Below are positions 20,975 through 33,167 of a stretch of 64,000 nucleotides of DNA, piece by piece. The DNA lies in NCBI GenBank assembly GCA_003988855.1, contig QYAI01000091.1, positions 5,343 through 69,342 of the forward strand, read 5' to 3'. Under the pieces are notes generated by a model. It was not told the origin of the DNA. It saw only the letters and a program-made list of their open reading frames with translations, and made no database searches. Position numbers and translations under genes: made by a program. Origin of the DNA: Arachnopeziza araneosa. Taxonomy: Eukaryota; Ascomycota; Leotiomycetes; Helotiales; Arachnopezizaceae. Positions within the stretch are counted from its first letter, which is position 1, and the number at the start of each line of letters is the position of its first letter.

Positions 20975-22969
20975 ATGCCTCTCGGTATACTGGAGGATTA
21001 TCACTTGGAGCATGTTCCCGGCACGGCTCCTTTGAATGAACTGGGAACAGAAACCTTCAACCACACGGGTATTGACTCACGTGTCCTGAAGCATGATCCC
21101 ACTGGAAAAATTCTTCTCGTTCCTCAGCCTTCAGACTCTCCCAATGACCCGTACAACTGGCCTCGCTGGAAGAAAGAGCTCTTCACGATGACGTTTGCGT
21201 TTTCTTGCGGAGCAGTAGGAGGTACGTATCCCAACAAGTCTATGAAATACGAAAAAAACGCTAACCGGTGAAGCTGTTGGTCCATTACTCAGTCCCGCTT
21301 TCGTTGGTCTCGCAGCGGAGTTCGATATCTCGCTATCTGGTTTCATTCAAGGCGTTCAAGGAGGCGTCATTGTGGCGATTGCATTCGGATCACTGATCTG
21401 GAACGCTGTTGCTGTCAAGTATGGGAAACGTCCGGTATATTTGTTCACCACGGTGGGCTTGATGGTGACTTGCTTCTGGGCTGCTGCTGCAAAGAGCTTT
21501 GCGAGCTTGGTTGCTGCTCGAGTGATTCAAGGTTTCTGTATGTCGCCGCTTGAAGCATTGGTCCCTGCTAGTATTGCCGATGTCTGGTTCGTGCATGAGA
21601 GAGGATATCGATCTGCCGTCTTCAACCTAGGAGTCCTAGGTGGTATTAATTTGGCCGCTCCAATCAGTAAGTCTTTGAGGATTGAGTCTCTGAGTGATGC
21701 TGACGCGATACAGCCGGCTTTATCATCCAAGATACCAGCTACAAAATCGCCTTCTATGCCATGGGAGCAGCCTTTGGAGTTGCTTTGATCATGATATTCT
21801 TCTGGATGCCAGAAACTGCGTATCATCGTGTGGGTGCTGTGAATCTTGATACAGGAAGCAATATTGTGAGTTCAACTTCTCAAATTAGCGTACCGTGTAC
21901 TAACTTCTCAGCATTTGCCGCCTAGCGAAAAAGCAGATAGAGAGCAACTTGAAGAGAAAGAGGTACAAAACTCCGATAATAGTATCCCAATTCAGAGTCC
22001 TTCGGATGAACAACCGCATTCATTTGCAAAGGAAATGCGCCCTTACAGCGGATATGTGAACAATGTTTCCCTATGGAAAACAATGCTTCGCCCTTTCGCA
22101 ATGCTAGCATCTCCACCCGTCGTTTGGGCAACAATCCTGTTTACAACTTGTATCTCATGGCTTGTTGGGATTTCCATCACCCTTTCACAGATCTTCTCGG
22201 CTCCTCCGTACAACTTTTCGGTAACAGCTGTTGGATTGACCAACTTATCGTCGTTCGTGGCATCAATCCTGGCAACCTTGATTTCTGGTCCATTGATTGA
22301 TGGTATTGTGAAAAAGATGTCCCTGAGGAATGGTGGAATATTCGGTTCGTCTACTTCTTGTTTGTCTCTTCGAGAAACTAACTTCGTCAATAGAACCTGA
22401 ATTTCGTCTCCCAATCATGATATCCTACCTGTGCTTCACCACAACTGGTTTCTTTGCATGGGGACAATCTTCCGTAGCCCTCTCTCCGTGGCCGGTCCCC
22501 GTTGTTGTCGGCCTTGGGTTGATCAACTTTGGAATACAGCTTGGAACAACAGGAATTGTATCTTATGTCGTCGGTCCGTCTTACTCTCATACTTGCTTCC
22601 GGTCCTTTTCTTTAGAGCTCCGAGACAATTTCCCACAGCGCCATGCTACAATTCCTTTGCGTCTCTCATCTTTAAACAACTTCTCTTCCCAAAAAGTCCA
22701 GAATTTGCAGAGCTGACCCAACAATAGATTGCCATCGGGAGAAGGCCGGCGAAGCATTCGCTACGATGAACTTTGTCAAGAACATGTTTGCCTTTGGATT
22801 AGTGAACTACTTGAATAACTGGCTCGCTACCCAAGGGGTGAGAAATACCTTCTTTACAATCGGTGGCCTCACGGCGGCGGCAAGCTTGAGCACGATCCCC
22901 ATGTATATATACGGGAAGCGTGCCAGGAGTTTTGTCCACAGGCATAACATTGCTGGAAAGAACGATTAG
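20975..22969 (+). CDS. Major facilitator superfamily transporter
   Basis: There are six exons (20975-21221, 21274-21666, 21714-21865, 21912-22344, 22394-22573, 22728-22969), all in phase, for 548 residues. The introns are 52, 47, 46, 49 and 154 bp. The N-terminus is hydrophilic and has the NDPYNWPRWKK signature of fungal drug:H+ antiporter-type (DHA1/Hol1-like) carriers. Two blocks of about six transmembrane helices follow, separated by a charged loop (PPSEKADREQLEEKEVQ). The loop between helices 2 and 3 reads AVKYGKRPVY, the MFS motif-A position. The substrate cannot be read from sequence; polyamine, cation or drug transport are options for this clade. Intron 5 is longer than the rest, and its end is supported by restoration of CHREKAGEAFATMNF. 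Confidence 0.85.
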
Positions 22970-23790
22970 GAAGACCGGTAGGGAAATTTTTTTCCAATTT
23001 ACAGAAGTTCTTTGGATGATTATGAGACAAGCAAAACATCAAATTATCTGGACGTCTCAAAATATGCTATGCGCTTGATAGCATAAATTATTCAATCAAT
23101 GTCTATTCATTTTATCACCCACAACGTATGAGAGACTTATGGGGTTTGTGGATCAACAAACAGTAAAAGAGCTCCTGTTCGCTGGGCAATGCTCCTCAAG
23201 AAATCAATAGACGATGCAGCTCGCCAAGACTCCACTACTCGTGATCAATAAATATTTCCCTGCGGTCTCAACCCCCTCTTAGGAAACCTTCGGAAGAGTT
23301 GTCGCCTATGAGCTCCCGACCCAGAGATGGTATATAGCGTAGAACCAAATCATCAACTCCTCGATATCAGCGAGAAGCCGAAAATTTATCTCGACATTTG
23401 ATTTGTCGATTGAGAGTGAGATGGGGTCTGACGATTCAATTCTGCTGCAGAAGTCGTGGGGAAGGTTACATCTTGGGCAGACACCCTTTTTCCAAGGGAG
23501 ATGGTTCCGTACTTCTCCACGTACGGCCGAGTGAGGATTTGTTCTTGAGCGATGTAGTATTCAAGAATTTTCAACTTAATGCTCAAGCCGCTTTTCTCGT
23601 ACTATTTTATCATCCAAGGCGAATATTCATCTGCAGCCTGTAAATGCACACTCACGTGGTAGTCCTTAGCGTGGAAGATGGTGTGAGTAATTATAATTGT
23701 TTGTCCTATGTGCGCCCATAGACCAAGGCGACATATATCAAAGTCCCAGAAGTGCTTGTAACGTATTGATGAGTCCTGAAAATCTAGCAT
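22970..23790. other. Convergent intergenic region, MFS and methyltransferase genes
   Basis: This region holds 3' untranslated sequence of two convergent genes. The short frames on both strands have no recognisable content. Confidence 0.5.
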
Positions 23791-24855
23791 TCAAGCAGAA
23801 TGTCCAACGCAGACAGTTCGTGGAAAGTACAACGTAGCTCCCAGACTCGCCTCCCGGTATCCATCCTGGACGAGTTGGAACAATTTCTCCGCCATCTCAT
23901 TTTGACCAAGCCGAGCGAAACCCATACCCAGCTCTTCTATGGTCATCAGATGCAGCTCATGGAACGGTCGTACCAGCTCCGGTGGATCGCTAATGAGATC
24001 GAGACTCACGTCCCTGAACCCTTCTTGCTCCATGGATTTCTTGATATCCAACGTCCAGTCATATCTACCGCTCGATTTTATTATTGTTATTAGTTCATCG
24101 AGGGCTGGGGATGGGACTGCAGGGTCCACTTTCGTGACATTAATGTGCACCAGGTTAATTTCATCCCATTGGAGATATCCGCCGGGTTTGAGCATCTTTG
24201 ATAGCTTCCGAAGCACTGATGGTAGTTGGCTCTCCTCAAAAGCTACAACCAGGAGTCGGACGTGGATAAGATCGTAGCGCCCAGTCATCTCCTCGGTAAG
24301 ATCATCAAAAATGTTCCAGTATTTGATGGAGCAATTCTTAGGGATAAGGCTTGCGTGCGGAGCTTGAGCCTAGGTACTCAGGTCGTTAGTTTCCTAGCTC
24401 AAATAGTTCACTTGGGAGTAAAGGTAAGGAGAAGATCGAAGGCAGATGCGAGGCCATCGCTTACGAGATTGTTGTCAAAACCTTCGAATTGAATCTTCGG
24501 GTAGCTCTGAGCCATATCTACTAACCACATGCCCGTACCAGCCCCAACATCTGCTACGATGGTAGCCGAAGCAATCGGGATAGAAGGATGGACATGGTAT
24601 CCGATCGCTGCCCTCCAGAGATAGTGTTGCAGGTTCAGACGACATGATGCAAAGTTGCCATGTTCTAACATGTATCCTGTTCAACGATTTGGTGGATCAG
24701 CCTCCTCCTGCTCCTTTGCTAGAGGGAATCCACAAAGCGAGAGATGGACGCCTCAAAGTCCATGTGGAAAGAGCCAAGAGTCGGTTGAGAATCAAGACGG
24801 CGGACTCACCCTGGCCCTTTGCCAGATTGAAATCTAAGGCTGGTTTGCTTGCCAT
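23791..24855 (-). CDS. SAM-dependent methyltransferase (LaeA-like class I fold)
   Basis: There are three exons (24855-24810, 24676-24465, 24369-23791) with introns of 133 and 95 bp, giving 278 residues. The first splice turns GQ|G into GQGYMLEHGN and avoids the stop seen in the unspliced reading. Motif I (ADVGAGTG) is at 57-64, followed by a GFD acidic strand. KMLKPGGYLQWDE is the typical post-motif of fungal methyltransferases of the LaeA/secondary-metabolite kind. The protein should transfer a methyl group from S-adenosylmethionine; its substrate is unknown, and such proteins act either on small metabolites or as regulators. It is convergent with the MFS gene and divergent from the aquaglyceroporin gene. 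Confidence 0.8.
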
Positions 24856-25516
24856 GTTGAACTTGAGTGTTTTTCCCCCCCAGGAGCTTTGATATGAAGA
24901 TGACGGAGTCAGTAAGGGATGATGGTGGGTCAATGTAGTTGCGGCTCTGCTAGAGGAGGCTTGGCGGGGATCAGTGGCGCACGAGGAGGTGAGTTGAAAG
25001 GGAGGAAAGGAAAGAAAAGAGCGGGTCGTCTTACTCTCTTAGGCTTACCCACTACCTAAGGTTACCTATTTACCCTGAAGAGACGAACACGTGCTCTAAG
25101 CGCTAACGTCCATGACGCCCGAACGCGTCGAGTTACACAAACCTCTTCCTTTCCCATCCAAACTCAATCAATTGACCCCAATATTTCAACTGTCAATTCT
25201 GACTATTCCCCTTTTGATTCCCCCATTGTCTGAATTTTCGAAGATCCAGTGCCGAGCTAGAAGTCTGGGCGGATGCTGCAGAGGGCTCGGAAAAGATGTC
25301 ATCTGTCTCGCAGATCCCACAACGCCTCACTCTCTCCACAATTGAAAAGGGTCGCGCGATGACGCCAGTGGTTGTTTTTTCTTAACATGCCGACTTCAGC
25401 TCGATTGTTTGACCGACCAGATAACCTCTCCTTTCTGTCTGTATTATACCATCTGCTATTCTTTCATGGTTTACGGCGAAGCATAGCGTGTTCATATCTT
25501 GTGTGATTATCCTGAA
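24856..25516. promoter_or_regulatory. Divergent promoter region, methyltransferase and aquaglyceroporin
   Basis: This 660-bp gap separates the start codons of two divergently transcribed genes and must hold both promoters. No individual site is convincing. Confidence 0.5.
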
Positions 25517-26880
25517 ATGACATCATCTTCTCCCCAAGACAAGTCCGCGAGCAGGACAAATATGAAGGAAAATACTCCAGGTTATGGTAATGGTCCAGGA
25601 CTTCAAGATCCGAGTGATCCCATTCAGAATTCCAAGACAGCAGAGAAAAAACATGAACAGAAAGCCATAGACCTCGTTGGCGCAGGGCCATCGTTGAAAC
25701 CTTCAACCGACCGTCAGGATTTCATCGAACACCGCGAGAATGCTCAAGCTTCACCTCATGAAATACATGACGATTTTCACAACCACGAGACCAATACCTC
25801 TCACAAAACACATCGACAGATCGAGCATCACCATACCTTGAAGTCCTTCCGAAAACGAATTGGATTATCGGAAGAAGCACCAATCTTGGAAGATCATGTA
25901 GTACATGAGCACCTTACTTGGAGTTCTGTTCGTACTGTTCTTCGAGAGCCATTTGCTGAATTCTTCGGGACATTCATCCTGGTTTTGTTCGGGAATGGAA
26001 GTGTGGCACAAGTTCTGCTGAGCGGAGGCTTGACAACAGCACCTGGAAAGGACGGGTTTGGATCGTACCAGAGTATAAGCTGGGGGTGAGTCATCTTCTC
26101 TGTTCCCGATAGTTACTCTAGGACTCCTGACTCACAGTCCTTAGATGGGGTCTCGGCGTCACGCTAGGCATTTACGTCGCCGGCGACAGCGGTGGTTTCC
26201 TCAATCCAGCAATAACCCTCAACTTCTGCATCTTCCGCAAACTGCCCTGGAAACGTTTCCCCATCTACTTTCTCGCGCAGTTCCTCGGAGGATTTCTCGC
26301 ATCAGGAGTCGTCTACCTAAACTATATCAATGCAATAAACTCCGTCGAAGGGCATAACATCCGTACCGTACCGCCTAGCAGGACGGCTACGGCCGGAATC
26401 TTCTGCACGTACCCGCAAGCCTTTCTCACCAAGGCGTCTCAGTTCTTCAGCGAGTTCCTCGCCTCCACCATCCTCATGTTCGTCATCTTCGCCCTAAAAG
26501 ACTCTTCGAATCCAGGAGCCATGGGGAAGACAGGAGCAGGCCCACTCTTCCCCATCGCGCTGTTCTTCCTGATTTTTGGTCTGGGCGCATGTTTTGGCTG
26601 GGAGACGGGATACGCGATCAACCTCGCCAGGGATTTTGGTCCTCGGCTGATGAGCTACGCTGTGGGATACGGCAGCGAGGTTTGGAGTGCGGGAGGGTAC
26701 TATTTCTGGATCCCTATGGTGGCTCCCTTTTGTGGGTGCACATTTGGCGCGTTCTTGTATGATTTCTTTGTGTACACAGGCCCGGAGAGCCCGGTTAATA
26801 CGCCATGGCTGGGGTTGAGGGGGTTATGGGTTTGGGTGAGAAGGGGGAGGAAGAGAGAACAGGGGACGTATGAAGTATGA
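25517..26880 (+). CDS. Aquaglyceroporin (MIP family) with NPA and NLA boxes
   Basis: There are two exons (25517-26085, 26145-26880) with a 59-bp intron, giving 434 residues. The first about 130 residues are hydrophilic and His-rich (IHDDFHNHETN, HRQIEHHHT), an extension typical of fungal aquaglyceroporins. Six membrane helices follow. The first pore box is SGGFLNPAIT (NPA at 210-212). The second is NLARDFGPR (349-357), so Pro is replaced by Leu in that box. Yeast Fps1 also departs from NPA in both boxes. The Arg (352) and Asp of the glycerol-type filter are kept. Expected function is glycerol/water flux at the plasma membrane in osmotic adjustment. The C-terminus is short and basic. Confidence 0.88.
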
Positions 26881-27745
26881 GTGTTTGATGTTTGATGTTT
26901 GATTTGGCTTTTCGGGAATTTTGATATTCACAGCGAGTTTGCGTTGCAGAAGCGGGATGGGTCTTTCGTCTTCCCGCACAGCAATTTGATGTGGCTGGTG
27001 GGTGGGTGCTAGGGGGGCTGGGCTTGAAAACCCCTGTCGCGGGTAGACCGAAGCGCGCCTAAAATCAAGGAATGAGACTTCAACATGTCATGTTTCGAAA
27101 CAAGCCACCCAGTGCGTGCGTGTGAACAAACCGATGCCTTATCATCCCAACCGCTCTGTTTTTTTCAGCTCTGGTGGGATGTGTCTGCGCCGTGACGATG
27201 GGAAGTTTGGCTTGATTCTGTGCGCAGAAGTGGTTTGTTTACTAGCTGAAGCGATTCTCGCTCAGCGCTTAGATGGCGAGTCACCTCGAGAAAAGAAATG
27301 AGCGGCTGTAAAAACATTTCCCCTCGTGCTGAATCATTGGTAGTCGTAAGGCGATCTCAATTTGGTCTCTCGCAAAAAGTCGCTTAAACATTGAGATTGA
27401 GAAGACAACTCGACTCCAGGCATCTTTGAGTATTGTTACAGAAAAGTTAGAGTGAGTAGGAGTGAGTATCACTAGCACATGACCAAATTCCCCATTAGAA
27501 GCGCACAAAGTACTTCATTTGAACAAACTCATCAGCTCCCTTACATCTACAACGATGATGTTATATTTCTCCATCCAGCGTGCTCACAGTGATATCAAGT
27601 ACACCAAAGCCAATCAAGCATCAACCCTCATTAATATCCGTCGTCGTCCGTCGTCGTCCGTCGTAAACTTCTCCATCTCCCAATGGTATCAAATGCAATT
27701 TTCTGTCCAAAACAAGCGTCCTCGCTCTCCCAATACTTGACGTGT
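26881..27745. other. Intergenic with two small tandem repeats
   Basis: No gene is supported. TTTGATG is repeated at 26884-26903, directly after the aquaglyceroporin stop. A 10-bp unit, CCGTCGTCGT, is repeated at 27638-27664. Confidence 0.5.
27638..27664 (+). repeat. Tandem 10-bp repeat CCGTCGTCGT
   Basis: Two complete units and part of a third lie in an intergenic stretch 80 bases beyond the stop codon of the GPI-type wall protein gene, which is on the minus strand. Confidence 0.75.
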
Positions 27746-28234
27746 TTACAACAAACCCATCAACACACCGCCAGCAGCCAACACTGCGGCCCACTCTTTC
27801 GCAGCTTCCATACCTGCGGCGGCAGCCGTGCTCGGTGATGCCGCGGCGCTACTCGCACTGCTGGCCTTGGAAGCGGCGACACTGCTTCCGCTGGCGCCCA
27901 CAGAGCTGACGCTGGAGAGGAGAGAGCTGATGGTTGCGCTGAGTCCGGTAGTGATGCCTCCCGCAGTTCCTGTTGCGGTCCCAGTCACGGAGCCTGATCC
28001 GCCTGCAGCGCCTTCTGTGCTAGTGGCTGTTCCGCTGCTGACCGTCGCGGGGGAACCTGAAGGAGAAGGCGTGGCAACGACAACGGCGGTGGTGGACTCG
28101 GTGCTTGGTGAAGGAGATGGGAGGATAGTGGAGACTGGGATGACTGATGTAGTGCATGAGGTGATGGTGGTGTAGATGATTGTTTGGGCCGAGACAGCGG
28201 TGCCAACGGCGAAGAGAGCAATTGTAGAGCGCAT
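27746..28234 (-). CDS. Small GPI-anchored serine/threonine/alanine-rich wall protein
   Basis: This is a single exon of 162 residues from an ATG. Residues 1-16 are a signal peptide ending near VSAQ. The mature part is rich in Ser, Thr, Ala, Gly and Pro, with serine-alanine runs, and has a lone Cys near residue 27. The end, after a small-residue stretch and GMEAAKEW, is a short hydrophobic tail (AAVLAAGGVLMGLL) of the type that is cut for GPI attachment. Such proteins are heavily O-mannosylated and sit at the plasma membrane or wall. There is no catalytic domain, and a wall-structure role is inferred only from composition. Confidence 0.7.
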   Translation of the reverse strand: MRSTIALFAVGTAVSAQTIIYTTITSCTTSVIPVSTILPSPSPSTESTTAVVVATPSPSGSPATVSSGTATSTEGAAGGSGSVTGTATGTAGGITTGLSATISSLLSSVSSVGASGSSVAASKASSASSAAASPSTAAAAGMEAAKEWAAVLAAGGVLMGLL

Positions 28235-29279
28235 CTTGTTTATTTGGTTGTTTATGGTTTGGACTTGAGTTTCAGATTCCGTGAAGGTATTAGGGTTCTT
28301 GTAACGAACGAAGTCGGTGGCGGGTGGAATGGAGCTTGTATGATCTGTGACTGGAAAGAGGAAAGAAGAAGAAGGCGATCATGCAAGAAGGAAACCCTCT
28401 TCATATAGCTGTCACTGCTCGGCCCCTCCCTTTGACCGCTGAAGCGTTACGTCGATATCATCACAACGTGTCACAGTGTCGTAGCCAACCACCTATCCCA
28501 TTCTGGGTATTAACCGACCCATTGCAAGTATCACATTGGCTGGCAATGGCTCTGAACCAGTCGCCTGCATGTGGCGTTGGCGATGGGTTTGGGATCCTTT
28601 CAAGGTTTTGGATAGAGCGTGCCTTGGATAGAGCTCTGGGAGGCGGGATAGCTTTGCGGTGCCTGCAGATGCAGAAAAGCCGCTGGTTTTGGGCCTGGCA
28701 AAAGACAGGGGCGCTGATTTGCCGGGGCGCAAACTTGGCATAGCACCGCCTTCCAGAATCTTTGATCGGACGACAATATGGAAGAAGGACAATGAATGAA
28801 TGAAAACACTCCGAGTTTTAATGTAATGAAATACCCAAATGTCATAACTCTATTTCTCAATTTGGACATGCACATTCTGAAAGGACGACGACGGATGCCG
28901 AAAATGGATATCAGGTGATGAGCGGGAGGCGGCTTTGATTGACAGCTCTCAGACTACCGGCGCGCGTCAAAACTCTTGCATCACCTCCAAGATAAGCACA
29001 ACCTACATAGGTACAGTACGTAGGTAAGAAGAGATAACACTTATTTCTCGGTTGGACATGTTTCGGTTCTGATAAGGACGTGTTTTGCGCGCACTGGCTG
29101 CAGGTTTCGAAACATTGGAGTTGCGGTCCCTGTGATGTGACCTTCAGGTGGCTGAAAGAGGCGGGAAAACTTGGGAAAAGCGCACAGTTGGATCCTGGCT
29201 GGGAATTAATCGATCGAATTGAACCCTGCATCTCATACCAATTCTTTCCTGTGCTTTTTCTTCAGCTATCCAGCGATCC
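28235..29279. other. Intergenic, wall-protein promoter and reductase 3' side
   Basis: The first part must hold the promoter of the minus-strand wall protein gene. The rest gives no supported gene; the short frames on both strands at 28381-29231 are overlapping shadows. Confidence 0.45.
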
Positions 29280-30385
29280 CTATTTTCCATATCCTTCAGC
29301 TTTGTCTGGGAACCCAAAGTCCACTCCAAAAGCAGGGTAGACGTATCGCAAAAGTTTTTGCGACTTGGTTAATTCTGCCGAGTACTCATTGAGAGTCTTC
29401 ATATCCGCATCGTTGAGCTTTACGATCGAATCATAATTCGATTTTATGCGGTCGGGGTTGACTGACTTTGCCAGGACAGAACTACCTCTCGCGACTATAT
29501 CTCGTCAGATTCCCCACGCCGTTCTTTGCAGGTGGAAAGACTCACTGTGATAGCTCAAGAGAACTGCTGCAGGCGACACGCCCTTCTTTTCCGCGACCGC
29601 TACAATACTCTTTTCCTTCATCATAGGACTTCCTGTGCTTCCCAGGGGACTATACGCCGTGATGTGGATTCCCTTTGCTTTGCAGAAATCCACAATCTCT
29701 TGTTGTGGCAGGGAAGGATGATTCTCGATCTGATTAACGGCTGGGACGATGGTAGCGTGTGGCAAAAGGGCTTCCAAGAATCGTACTGAATAGTTTGCGA
29801 CTCCAATAGCTTTGACCTTGCCAGTGGCAACGAGTTTCTCCATCGCCTTCCATGTTTCGATGTGTGACCAGTCCGTGACTAGGTCTCGGGATCCGTCTGG
29901 GTGCTTAGGGAACTTCTCGTGGTTACCTGTAGATATACATCAGAGAAGCTTCAGAAGTGGGGGAGGGGTAGTGGGGTACCTTTTGGATTCATTGCAACTG
30001 GCCAATGCATCAGATATAAGTCTACATAATCCAATCCCAAGCTCTTCAAACTCATGTCCAAGTTCTGCTCTACACGAGAATGGTATGTGGACCATAACTT
30101 CGTGGTCAAGAAAACATCCTCCCTTTTGACACCACTTGCGAATGCCTCTTTCAGCCCTGCTCCGACTTCGTCCTCGTTGGCATAGCAGTATGCTGGCAAT
30201 ACGTCAATCCTCGTAGGTTTAAACGAGAGGAAATGGAATCAAATACCGGCATCGACATGTTTGTACCCAACCGACAAAGCGTATGATACGGCCTTTTGGA
30301 CTTCTCCAGGATCCGATTGCCAAGTCCCTAATCCCAATGCTGGGATTTCTGCACCGGTGTTCAGCTTGAATCGAGTGTCCGCCAT
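29280..30385 (-). CDS. Aldo-keto reductase
   Basis: There are four exons (30385-30247, 30192-29980, 29926-29546, 29494-29280) with 54-, 53- and 51-bp introns, giving 315 residues. The classic catalytic set is intact: D45, Y50, K78 (in TTKLW) and H109 (in LMHWP). The cofactor-side segments (GVANYS, NQIEN, PLGS) are present. The first splice restores HVDAAYCYANE, the family's D-x4-Y block. AKRs reduce aldehydes or ketones with NADPH; this looks like the fungal xylose/glycerol-aldehyde reductase group, but no substrate can be read. The last exon is normal in length, so the protein appears complete. It lies 1.3 kb from the rhodopsin-fold gene and is divergent from it. Confidence 0.88.
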
Positions 30386-31731
30386 TTTGAGTGAGAAAAG
30401 ACGAGTTTGCAAAACAATTCAAAAGTACGAAAAGAATGAATACTTAGGGTACAGCAAAGTCTTCACGATGCAAAGGAGATCTTTCCCGGCACTTTACCCG
30501 AGCCTCGCCTTTGGAGAAGTATCCGCTGAAGCTGTTCGGAGTAAATTACTCCATCGATAATGAGTGGGTGGTGCACGTGACTCGATCAGTCAGTCTCTGC
30601 CTCAAATCTGTTTACGCCCCTGAGCCTCTTCCTCTTCGCCCTTCACTCTCGCCCGCTCTCAAGCACTTAAATTTTCCTTATCTTTCCCGCTTGTTAATCT
30701 TGAATCCTTTACAAAGTTGATGCGTCGTATATCTGGCTGGTCTGCTTTGCCATTTTCGAATATGCTTATTGCGCCTGGTTTTGGAATTACAATCAGTGGT
30801 CCATTTTTAGAGGTGCTTAACTTCCAAAGGCAAAAACCGTTTGTGTTTCTTATCGCAGGTATCTTTTTGTACCCGGCATGTTTTATACACGGATTCGTAA
30901 GGTCTAAATTGATGTTATTCTCGTTTTGACCTACTTCTTCAGTCTGCATTAGCATTCGCGTTGATCGCAGGTTTTTTTCTTTTTGTCTCGGCTGGCCAGA
31001 CATTTGAAGATCCGCGCGATGCTAACTACATAGCACCTTGACCCCCAAAGCATCTGAGTACTAAAGTGTGTGGCTAGAGAGAGACACTAATCCCGCAACG
31101 ATCGTCCCAACCCTAGTCTGAAACATACGAGTTGACTTGCAGATCTCCGGTCTCTCTGCATAACGCTGCAGAAAAGGAATGCATGGTTGGCGTGTGCAAC
31201 CTTGGGAGGCGGGGCTTTAACGGCTGGACGATGTACTCCTGAATCGAACGATATGTCTTAAAAGGCGTTCTTTGTGGTCAAATCTATTGATGCAAGGCAC
31301 CGGATGTTTGCCCTTCGTCCGAAACTTGGTACTAGGCTTTTTTGCTTGGTACCAGAAGGTTTTTTGGGCACTCATGACGGAACAAGGCAACAATCTGCAA
31401 GAATTGTCTCCAGTAGGATGGTCCTAAATGGTCTTGAGCCGCTGCGGGTCATCAACATATACTTCGTTTTCGGAGCCACAATTCACTCATCCAATGCTTA
31501 CTTTCTTTTTATGACTCGTGTCGGTCAGTAAGGGGTCTTGATAATATAAGTAGAAAATCCTACTTTCTACGAGACCGAGCACCGACTTTTAAATGCCAAT
31601 CAAATGTTCCCCTCTTTCGGTGACATTCGATCACCTATTTGATCTACAGTGGTGCCTTCTGATATTTTCCAAACTTCTTCTGATATGCTCCGTTGCGTTG
31701 AGCTCTTTCAAATTACTTTTGGTGAGCTACG
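30386..31731. promoter_or_regulatory. Divergent promoter region, AKR and rhodopsin-fold gene
   Basis: This is 1.35 kb with no supported gene. A CACGTGAC site lies near 30573, about 190 bases before the reductase start. Minus-strand frames around 30660-31000 look like chance reading, and no splice connects them to anything. Confidence 0.4.
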
Positions 31732-33167
31732 ATGGCCGGGCATTCTGCGTACAATGGGTATGTACTCGAGGTTGTCATTACGATCTTCCTTGTTTTGACA
31801 TTCGTCACTGTAATTTTGAGATGTTATGCAAGAGTTGGAATCACCAAGGCTTTTGAATTGGATGATTTGCTCATGGTAGTCTCTCAAGTAAGTACTAGCT
31901 TTGTTCCAGAGATAGACAATGCTCATATATGATTAGATTATCTTTACACTCTCTTGCTCATTTATCCTGGTTGGTTTGCGGTACGGTATTGGGAGGCACA
32001 ACGTAGATTTGGCTACCGACGACCAGATACAAGCTTTAAAGGTGAGCATGCCGTTGGTAGTTCGTGGAGGCTTTGCAGAGAAAGCACAATATCTACCCGC
32101 AGAGGGCAGGCGTGTATTGAGCATTGAGTCATACATACTCAAGAACCACCATCATCAATCGCTCACATGAACCAATGAAGACTGACACCAATGTAGTACC
32201 AAGTTCTTTCGACCTTTACTTATATAGTCAACATGACTTCTATCAAGATGTCCATCGCCGTTTTCCTCCTTCGACTTGCTTCTAAGAAGCCATATATCTG
32301 GACTATCTGGTTGAGCATCATCGTCGTTCTCGTCTGGTCTACCATCATTCTCATCTACGATATTTTTCAGTGCATACCGATAGAGGCTCAGTGGGACTTC
32401 GAAATTCCGAACGCGAAATGCATCACAGGAAATTCCTTCGCTGCCGCCGTTTATTCGATTTCTGTCATGACTATCGTTACAGATTGGCTCTACGCGTTAT
32501 TGCCCATTCCGATGATTTGGGGTGTAAGAATGAACGTAAAAACAAAGATTACCGTAGCGATAATTTTAGGTCTCGGTATCTTGTGAGTCGTTACTTTCTC
32601 TCCTTTCCACCGATTCTGACTATCTTTAGCGCAAGTTTGGCGACCATTGTTCGGATGAAGTACATCATGAACACTGAAGACATGTCCGACATCCTTTGTA
32701 AGTTTTAATTCTCCTGCCAAGTTTTGCATCTCAACTGATATAACTTAGATAGCAGCACACAAGCCATGGTCTGGACCATTGTCGAGCCAGGTGTTGCGAT
32801 TATAGCAGCATCTCTTTTTACCATCCGGCCACTTCTTGGTCTCTTCCCGTGCTCCGGATTGGATAGTGATAATACCACTGCTGTGCGAGCATCAGCTTTG
32901 AGTTTGCGAAGTGACATCGGTCCTGGAAACTGGAATATTGGAGCAAATCTGGGCAAGACGAATCAGAACCCAAATAAGGGATATAGAGCCATGGAAACTT
33001 TGAAGGATATGAAGAATGGTGGGAAGGGAAGCCAGAATTATAGAGAAGGGGGAAGTGAGGAGTGGATTCTAGAGGGTGGAATCACAAGAACTGTTGATGT
33101 GAGAGTTGAGTCTACGATGGAACCGAGGGAGGAGAACCAGTACCGATTCGAAAAGGAAACCATCTAA
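31732..33167 (+). CDS. Fungal rhodopsin-fold membrane protein (PTH11-type)
   Basis: There are five exons (31732-31887, 31937-32041, 32197-32582, 32630-32697, 32749-33167) with introns of 49, 155, 47 and 51 bp, all in phase, giving 377 residues. Hydrophobic helices recur throughout the first 270 residues, with family signatures DDLLMV in the first cytoplasmic loop, DIFQCIP with the conserved loop Cys, and WDF/NAKC. The tail (about 275-377) is hydrophilic and charged. These proteins form a large ascomycete group related to the appressorium receptor PTH11, but most lack a known ligand. The N-terminal CFEM domain seen in some members is absent. A signalling role is inferred only from the family. 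Confidence 0.8.

Noticed and set aside
24677..24720. Premature TGA in the methyltransferase
   Set aside because: It lies in the 133-bp intron; splicing to 24676 keeps the frame, so no lesion is needed.
24697..24933. Longer N-terminus for the methyltransferase
   Set aside because: It opens at TTG, and the ATG at 24855 gives the family-like start and an in-phase splice.
19414..30385. A complete biosynthetic gene cluster
   Set aside because: No polyketide synthase, NRPS, terpene synthase or other backbone enzyme is visible.
30659..31003. 114-codon minus-strand frame between the AKR and rhodopsin-fold genes
   Set aside because: It has an ATG, but composition is poor, no domain is recognised and it lies in a divergent promoter gap.
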